DNA of 10,572 bases from Actinomycetes bacterium (lineage in GTDB: Bacteria; Actinomycetota; Acidimicrobiia; Acidimicrobiales; RAAP-2). The notes under the pieces are model-generated. The model searched no databases. It was not told the origin of the DNA and saw only the letters and a list, made by a program, of their open reading frames with translations. This document shows, piece by piece, positions 6,562 to 10,572 of the stretch. Position 1 is the stretch's first letter. Every line of letters starts with the position of its first letter. The stretch is taken from assembly GCA_021850345.1 (NCBI GenBank), contig JAJZMN010000257.1, positions 1-10,572 on the forward strand. Direction: 5' to 3'. A program made the position numbers and the translations under genes.

Positions 6562-7776
6562 GTGGACTTCGAGATGTCTCCCAAGGCGAGCGAGTACCAC
6601 GCTCGGCTGTCGACGTTCCTGCACGAGCGGATCATCCCCGGTGAAGCCGAGTACGAGCGGTACCGGGCTGAGCGGGGCACGCTCGACCACTCGATCCCGC
6701 CGGTCGTCGAAGAATTGAAGGACGAAGCCCGCGAGCTCGGGCTTTGGAACCTGTTCCTTCCCGATGTGAGCGGGCTCTCCAACGTGGAGTATGCGCCCCT
6801 CGCCGAGCTGACCGGATGGTCGGGACACCTCGCCCCCGAAGCGCTCAACTGCGCGGCGCCGGACACCGGCAACATGGAGATCCTCCACTACTTCGGGACG
6901 CCCGAGCAGAAGCGCCGGTGGCTCCAGCCGCTGCTCGACGGCGAGATCCGCTCCGGCTTCGCGATGACCGAGCCGGGCGTCGCCAGCAGCGACGCCAACA
7001 ACATCGAGTGCCGGATCGTGCGAGACGGCGACGACTACGTCATCAACGGACGCAAGTGGTGGACGAGTGGTGCGCTCGACGAGCGTTGCCGCGTGCTGAT
7101 CGTGATGGGGAAGACCGATCCCGAAGGTCCCAAGCACCGCCAGCAGTCGATGGTGCTCGTCCCGGTCGACACTCCCGGTGTCGAGATCCTCCGCGACCTG
7201 ACGGTCTTCGGTTACACGGACCAGCACGGACATGCTGAGGTGTTGCTGACCGACGTCCGCGTGCCGGCTTCCAATCTCCTCGGTGAGGAGGGCTCCGGCT
7301 TCGCCATCGCGCAGGCGCGTTTGGGGCCGGGCCGGATCCACCACTGCATGCGGGCGGTGGGCGCAGCCGAACGAGCGCTCGAGCTCATGTGCAGGCGCGC
7401 GTCGTCGCGCATCGCGTTCGGGAGGCCCCTCGCCGACCAGGGCATGGTCCACGAGGCGATCGCGGAGTCACGGCTGGAGATCGAGCAGGCGCGACTGCTG
7501 ATCCTGAAGGCTGCCTGGCTCATCGATCGCTACGGCGCAAAGGGAGCACAGGCCGAGATCGCGGCCATCAAGATCGCCGCTCCCCGGACCGCCCTGGCCG
7601 TGATCGACCGGGCGATCCAGGTGCACGGGGGCGCGGGTGTCAGCGCGGACACCCCGCTCGGCAGGATGTGGGCCTGGCACCGGGCCATGCGGATCTTCGA
7701 CGGGCCGGACGAGGTCCACCTCCGCTCGCTCGCCCGCTCGGAGCTGCGCCGACACGAAGGAACCCTTCGCAGTTGA
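6562..7776 (+). CDS. acyl-CoA dehydrogenase (ACAD10/11-like, FadE type)
   Basis: FAD-dependent flavoenzyme that makes the alpha-beta double bond in an acyl-CoA, passing electrons to ETF; cytosolic. From GTG 6562 it has 404 residues, the normal length. The N-terminal helical domain starts [20 protein letters not shown]; the middle domain has [16 protein letters not shown] from residue 133 and RKWWTSGA, both FAD and substrate contacts; the C-terminal domain has [12 protein letters not shown] and QVHGGAGVS. In place of the usual Y-E-G-T with catalytic glutamate, it reads FDGPDEVH at 379-386, the signature of the ACAD10/11-like and many actinobacterial FadE proteins, where D380 is the probable base. 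GTG 6562 is preferred to ATG 6511 because AGAGAGGA lies just upstream and family members begin with M-D-F. No ACA threonine codon in 15, unlike the importer genes. Chain-length preference is not inferable. Confidence 0.93.
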   Translation: MDFEMSPKASEYHARLSTFLHERIIPGEAEYERYRAERGTLDHSIPPVVEELKDEARELGLWNLFLPDVSGLSNVEYAPLAELTGWSGHLAPEALNCAAPDTGNMEILHYFGTPEQKRRWLQPLLDGEIRSGFAMTEPGVASSDANNIECRIVRDGDDYVINGRKWWTSGALDERCRVLIVMGKTDPEGPKHRQQSMVLVPVDTPGVEILRDLTVFGYTDQHGHAEVLLTDVRVPASNLLGEEGSGFAIAQARLGPGRIHHCMRAVGAAERALELMCRRASSRIAFGRPLADQGMVHEAIAESRLEIEQARLLILKAAWLIDRYGAKGAQAEIAAIKIAAPRTALAVIDRAIQVHGGAGVSADTPLGRMWAWHRAMRIFDGPDEVHLRSLARSELRRHEGTLRS

Positions 7777-7797
7777 GAGTCGGCGGAGCACCGGGCC

Positions 7798-8505
7798 GTG
7801 CACGCGGCTGACGACATCGCCCGTATGCCACCTGACGTCGCCGCAGCGCCGCCACCCGCGTGGATGAGCTGGAGCAGCGGGAAGGACAGCGCCCTCGCGC
7901 TGTCCGTGGTGCGACACGACCTGGACGTGGTGGGCCTCCTCACGACCGTGAACGCCGCCGCCGACCGCGTGGCCATGCACGCAGTGCGGAGAACCCTCCT
8001 TGCTGCGCAGGCGGACCGGCTGGGCGTGCCGCTGTACGTGGTCGAGATCCCGTCCCCGTGCCCCAACGACGTCTACGAAGCGCGCATGGTGACGGCCATG
8101 GCCGACGCTACCGCCGCCGGCGTCAGCCACGTCGTCTTCGGCGACCTCTTCCTCGAAGAGGTGCGAGCCTACCGAGAGCAGACCCTTCGCGGTTCGGGGA
8201 TCACGCCGCTCTTCCCGCTCTGGGGCCGACCGACCAAAGATGTGGCGCGTCAGATCCTCGATGCCGGCATCCGCGCGGTGGTGACCTGCGTTGACCCTCG
8301 GTGGATGCCCGTCGAGCTCGTAGGGAGGTCGTACGACCTGGAGTTCCTGCGAGCGCTTCCCGATGACGTGGACCCGTGCGGCGAACGCGGAGAGTTCCAC
8401 ACGTTCGCCTGGGACGGTCCGGGGTTCTCTTCACCGATCGATGTGAGAGTCGGCGAAGTCGTCGAGCGCGACGGGTTCGTCTTCTGCGACGTCCTCCCCC
8501 GCTGA
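7798..8505 (+). CDS. Dph6-like PP-loop ATPase (diphthine-ammonia ligase family, ATP_bind_4)
   Basis: 235-residue adenine-nucleotide alpha-hydrolase-fold protein. The PP-loop is SSGKDS at residues 26-31. GDLFLEEVRAYRE near 115-127 matches the conserved 'GDi.le..r...E' block, and CGERGEFHTF at 194-203 matches the Dph6 hallmark GENGEFHTF; WMPVELVGRSYD also fits. In archaea and eukaryotes Dph6 amidates diphthine on elongation factor 2, but bacteria have no diphthamide, so the role here is unknown; an adenylation-amidation reaction on another substrate is the natural guess. GTG 7798 gives a 21-base gap to the preceding acyl-CoA dehydrogenase gene and has a GGCGGAG site upstream. ATG 7825 or ATG 7864 (MSWSSGKDS) are alternatives, since most relatives start just before the PP-loop. 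The third-position GC of the leader is similar throughout. Confidence 0.85.
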   Translation: MHAADDIARMPPDVAAAPPPAWMSWSSGKDSALALSVVRHDLDVVGLLTTVNAAADRVAMHAVRRTLLAAQADRLGVPLYVVEIPSPCPNDVYEARMVTAMADATAAGVSHVVFGDLFLEEVRAYREQTLRGSGITPLFPLWGRPTKDVARQILDAGIRAVVTCVDPRWMPVELVGRSYDLEFLRALPDDVDPCGERGEFHTFAWDGPGFSSPIDVRVGEVVERDGFVFCDVLPR

Positions 8506-8510
8506 GAGCA

Positions 8511-8584
8511 GCACGCGACGTGCGACCCGGCAAAGGGCGTTCAGAGCGTGCGGGCTTCCTGCACTGCTCCGAAGCGCCTGAACG
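8511..8584. terminator. possible bidirectional terminator region between convergent genes
   Basis: The 107-base gap between the two convergent stops contains GCACG-CGA-CGTGC (8511-8523), a long-range pair CGTTCAG (8538-8544) with CTGAACG (8578-8584), and inside that TGCGGG-CTT-CCTGCA (one G-T pair). No T-run follows any of them. Convergent placement makes termination likely here, but no single hairpin is a clear intrinsic terminator. Confidence 0.3.
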
Positions 8585-8612
8585 GACGTCTATGCCCGGG
8601 CCCCACCGGTTG

Positions 8613-9986
8613 TCATCGACGGGCTGCTGCTTCCCGTCGAGGCCGCTTGGCAGGCCCTCCCCGTCGAGCACGGGAGCGAGTCGCCCGCGTCAAGCGGACA
8701 TCGTCGGACGGCGTCGACCCAGCCTGTCCCGATCTCGGTTCCGCAGCGACTGCGGCGACAGGTGCGCCCGAAGCGGGCCTTGCTCGACGCGGCGCCGTAC
8801 GACGACGGCGTCCTTCACCGATGTCGGCAAGCGAGGAGACTTGGGGCAAGGACACCCCGCTCGAAAAACCCAGCCGTCGCTGAATGAGCTTGGTGGCAGC
8901 GAGATGCTGGGCACCGATCAGCGACACGACGGTCCCGTCGGTACCGGCTCGACCGGTGCGACCCGATCGGTGGACGTAGTCGGTGGCATCGGCAGCGGGA
9001 TCGAAGTGGACCACGAGTGGGACCGCGTCGACGTGGATACCTCGCGCGGCGACGTCGGTTGCGACAAGCACGTCGAGCCGGCCGGCCCGGAAGGCTGCCA
9101 GGGCCCTTTCGCGCTGGCTCTGGCTGCGGTCCCCGTGGATGGCGGCTGACGCAAGTCCCGAGCGGGCCAGGCGATCCGAGAGGCGATCGGCGCCGCGCTT
9201 GGTGCGGCAGAAGACGACCGCCGGCCCCTTGGCGCTGACCGCCTCGGTCGTAACGGCGATCCGGTCTTGCGCTTCGACCCGCCAGAAGTGGTGGGAGACC
9301 TCTCCCCGGTCGGCATCGGTCGGCGCGACGTCGTGGCGTGCCGGGTCGTGCTGGTAGTCGCGGATCAGCTTGTCGACCGGACCGTCCAAGGTCGCCGAGA
9401 AGAGGAGGGTCTGGCGCGAGGAGCCGGTCTTGTCGACCAGGCGGCGCACGACGGGGAGAAAGCCCATGTCGGCCATCCGGTCGGCCTCGTCAATCACCAC
9501 CATGTCCACGTGCGACAGTTGGGCGGAGCCGCGCTCGGCCAGGTCGGTGAGCCGCCCGGGACACGCGACGAGCACATCGACGCCACGCCGGAGGGCGGCC
9601 ACCTGCTTCCCGTACCCGACGCCGCCGTAGACGGAGACCACCCGGGCACCGATTGCCGCGGCGAGCGGCGCCATCACCTCCTCGATCTGGGCTGCGAGCT
9701 CACGCGTAGGGACGAGGATGAGGGCGGAGGGATGACGTCGACCGCGCCCTGTACGAGGGGCGGTCGCCAGCCTGGACAGGATCGCCAGGCCGAACGCGAG
9801 CGTCTTGCCCGAACCGGTCGGCGCCTTGCCGCACACGTCGCGCCCGTCCAGGGAATCGGGCAAGGTGGCCGCCTGGATGGGGAAGGCGGAGACGATCCCT
9901 CGCTGCTCCAGCGCTGCCACCAGCGCGGACGGAACCCCGAGCTCCGAGAAGCGGGCGGGCGCCAAGGTCGGGGTGGTCGTGCTCAT
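8613..9986 (-). CDS. DEAD-box ATP-dependent RNA helicase
   Basis: Cytoplasmic RNA-unwinding ATPase, 457 residues from ATG 9986 (minus strand). All core motifs are seen in order: Q motif region (RFSELGVPSALVAALEQRGI and PIQ at 12-38), motif I APTGSGKT (55-62), Ia PTRELA (93-98), Ib PGR (143-145), II DEAD (166-169), III SAT (197-199), IV VVFCRTK (257-263), V VATDVAARG (308-316) and VI HRSGRTGRAG (339-348). A basic tail from about 393 (RRRRTAPRRARP, then RSRARRGGPAKRPRR) probably adds nonspecific RNA binding, as in RhlE-like and cold-shock helicases. ATG 9986 has GGAG four bases upstream; the open frame continues to 10244, but the extra 86 residues match no helicase part and cover the hairpin-rich leader. 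Likely roles are ribosome assembly or RNA decay at low temperature. It stands alone on this strand and converges on the Dph6-like gene. Confidence 0.95.
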   Translation of the reverse strand: MSTTTPTLAPARFSELGVPSALVAALEQRGIVSAFPIQAATLPDSLDGRDVCGKAPTGSGKTLAFGLAILSRLATAPRTGRGRRHPSALILVPTRELAAQIEEVMAPLAAAIGARVVSVYGGVGYGKQVAALRRGVDVLVACPGRLTDLAERGSAQLSHVDMVVIDEADRMADMGFLPVVRRLVDKTGSSRQTLLFSATLDGPVDKLIRDYQHDPARHDVAPTDADRGEVSHHFWRVEAQDRIAVTTEAVSAKGPAVVFCRTKRGADRLSDRLARSGLASAAIHGDRSQSQRERALAAFRAGRLDVLVATDVAARGIHVDAVPLVVHFDPAADATDYVHRSGRTGRAGTDGTVVSLIGAQHLAATKLIQRRLGFSSGVSLPQVSSLADIGEGRRRRTAPRRARPASGAPVAAVAAEPRSGQAGSTPSDDVRLTRATRSRARRGGPAKRPRREAAARR

Positions 9987-10046
9987 GAGACTCCAGTCGG
10001 TCCAGAAGGGAGATTGGCCGACTCGATACAGCGTCTCGTGGGCCCT

Positions 10047-10069
10047 GGCTGGCACCAGTCTTACCAGCC
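10047..10069 (-). other. second hairpin in the helicase leader
   Basis: GGCTGG (10047-10052) and CCAGCC (10064-10069) pair around an 11-base loop. It abuts the stronger hairpin at 10070-10091, so a transcript read on the minus strand would carry two adjacent stem-loops before the helicase start. Confidence 0.35.
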
Positions 10070-10091
10070 GCCGCCGGTTGCACCCGGCGGC
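10070..10091 (-). other. strong GC hairpin in the helicase leader
   Basis: GCCGCCGG (10070-10077) and CCGGCGGC (10084-10091) form a perfect 8-bp stem with a 6-base loop, the most stable simple hairpin noticed in the window. If transcription begins near 10094 from the TATGCT box, this stem sits at the very 5' end of the helicase mRNA. Possible roles are message protection or cold-dependent autoregulation. Confidence 0.45.
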
Positions 10092-10100
10092 ATCGACTGC

Positions 10101-10129
10101 AGCATAGCGGAGCCTGCCCGACCGATCGA
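10101..10129 (-). promoter_or_regulatory. possible helicase promoter
   Basis: Read on the minus strand, TATGCT (10106-10101) is a fair -10 box. TCGATC at 10129-10124, 17 bases upstream, matches only three bases of the -35 consensus. The leader would be about 108 bases. Weak evidence, but no better box is seen between the two divergent genes. Confidence 0.3.
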
Positions 10130-10155
10130 TCCGGACGGCGGTCGAGTCGTACAGT
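10126..10155 (+). promoter_or_regulatory. possible leaderless promoter of the right-edge gene
   Basis: TACAGT at 10150-10155 has the TAnnnT form and ends 8 bases before ATG 10164, so transcription would begin at or next to the start codon. TCGATC at 10126-10131, 18 bases upstream, is a poor -35. No ribosome site is visible before the ATG, which agrees with a leaderless message, common in Actinobacteria. Confidence 0.3.
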
Positions 10156-10163
10156 TCACAGCG

Positions 10164-10572
10164 ATGCGGTGCCGCGCTGCCGCCTTGGTCCTGTCGGGGC
10201 TCGTTGGCGCCGCGGCCATCGGGGCGTCGTTGGTTGCTGTGCAAGGACCCGGCGTCTCACCGGTCAAGGACGTCGCCAGCTTCAAGGTGACCGTGCTGCA
10301 TCCGCTTCTCCCCACAGACCCCAAGACCGACCGTGTGGCACTCGACATCACCAACACCGGCGGAGTTGCGGGGTGGCCCAAGTGCAAGGTGGTCGCGACA
10401 GCATCTGGCCCTCATCGCGGGGCCATCAGCTACTGGTCGCCCTCGAAGGTCCCACCAGGACAGACCGTCCACACCGACGTCCGTCTCACGATCGTGAACG
10501 GCGGCGTCCGCTTCCTCGCATACCCGGACGTTGCAGCGAGGTGCCACGCGGCAATCGGGCCCGCCCCGCCGT
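10164..10572 (+). CDS. exported or membrane-anchored protein of unknown function, 3' end missing
   Basis: An open frame from ATG 10164 with no stop before the window edge (136 full codons). The N-terminus is MRCRAAALVLSGLVGAAAIG, a basic start followed by a hydrophobic stretch to about residue 26, so a signal peptide or anchor; C3 lies too early to be a lipobox. The rest (about 38-128) looks like a beta-sandwich of the kind used in FxLYD- or DUF-type extracellular domains: FKVTVLHPLL, VALDITNTGGVAGW, then a VPPGQTVHTDVRLTI strand and VRFLAYPD. Cysteines at 74 and 127 could form a disulfide across the fold. Third positions are mostly G or C, as in real genes here, and no competing long frame is convincing. 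The fold call is only by pattern; function is not recognised. It is divergent from the helicase gene. Confidence 0.6.
   Translation, partial: MRCRAAALVLSGLVGAAAIGASLVAVQGPGVSPVKDVASFKVTVLHPLLPTDPKTDRVALDITNTGGVAGWPKCKVVATASGPHRGAISYWSPSKVPPGQTVHTDVRLTIVNGGVRFLAYPDVAARCHAAIGPAPP

Noticed and set aside
9987..10244. N-terminal extension of the helicase to an upstream start
   Set aside because: The added 86 residues match no helicase part, cover the hairpins and overlap the right-edge gene; ATG 9986 has GGAG just upstream.

Overview
This window looks like chromosomal DNA from a high-GC Gram-positive bacterium. Codon third positions are almost all G or C, GTG and TTG starts are used, and the gene content (DHA2-type MFS exporter with MerR regulator, extracytoplasmic peptide-type ABC importer, FadE-like acyl-CoA dehydrogenase) fits Actinobacteria. 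An Acidimicrobiia-type lineage is my guess from the style of the binding protein; it is inference only. I see no rRNA, tRNA, CRISPR array, insertion sequence, phage gene or plasmid gene.

Layout. (1) Bases 1-2363, plus strand: the 3' part of a DHA2 MFS drug exporter, whose stop overlaps the TTG start of a MerR-family regulator. They are probably one regulated efflux unit. (2) Bases 2364-2557: a regulatory intergenic stretch with a tandem 12-base repeat that runs into a perfect 7-bp hairpin, a second small hairpin, a good sigma-70-type promoter (TTGACC, 17 bases, TAACGT) and a short structured leader. (3) Bases 2558-6455: an oligopeptide/nickel-type ABC importer with a solute-binding protein, a stem-loop, and two permeases whose ends overlap by 8 bases. 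No ATPase gene follows. (4) Bases 6562-8505: an acyl-CoA dehydrogenase of the ACAD10/11-like type, then, 21 bases on, a PP-loop ATPase related to diphthamide synthetase Dph6. (5) Bases 8613-9986, minus strand: a DEAD-box RNA helicase, convergent with the Dph6-like gene. (6) Bases 9987-10163: a divergent intergenic region with strong GC hairpins and weak promoter-like boxes. (7) Base 10164 to the edge, plus strand: the start of a small exported or membrane-anchored protein of unknown function.

The exporter and MerR pair is a familiar arrangement. The importer takes up an unknown solute and must borrow ATP-binding subunits from another locus. The acyl-CoA dehydrogenase and Dph6-like gene may be co-transcribed, but their link is unknown. 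I found no convincing new multi-gene system. The best leads are a strong, operon-specific use of ACA threonine codons in the importer genes, a third-position composition switch just before the MerR start, the repeat and hairpin block after merR, and a bacterial Dph6-like protein beside a fatty-acid enzyme.
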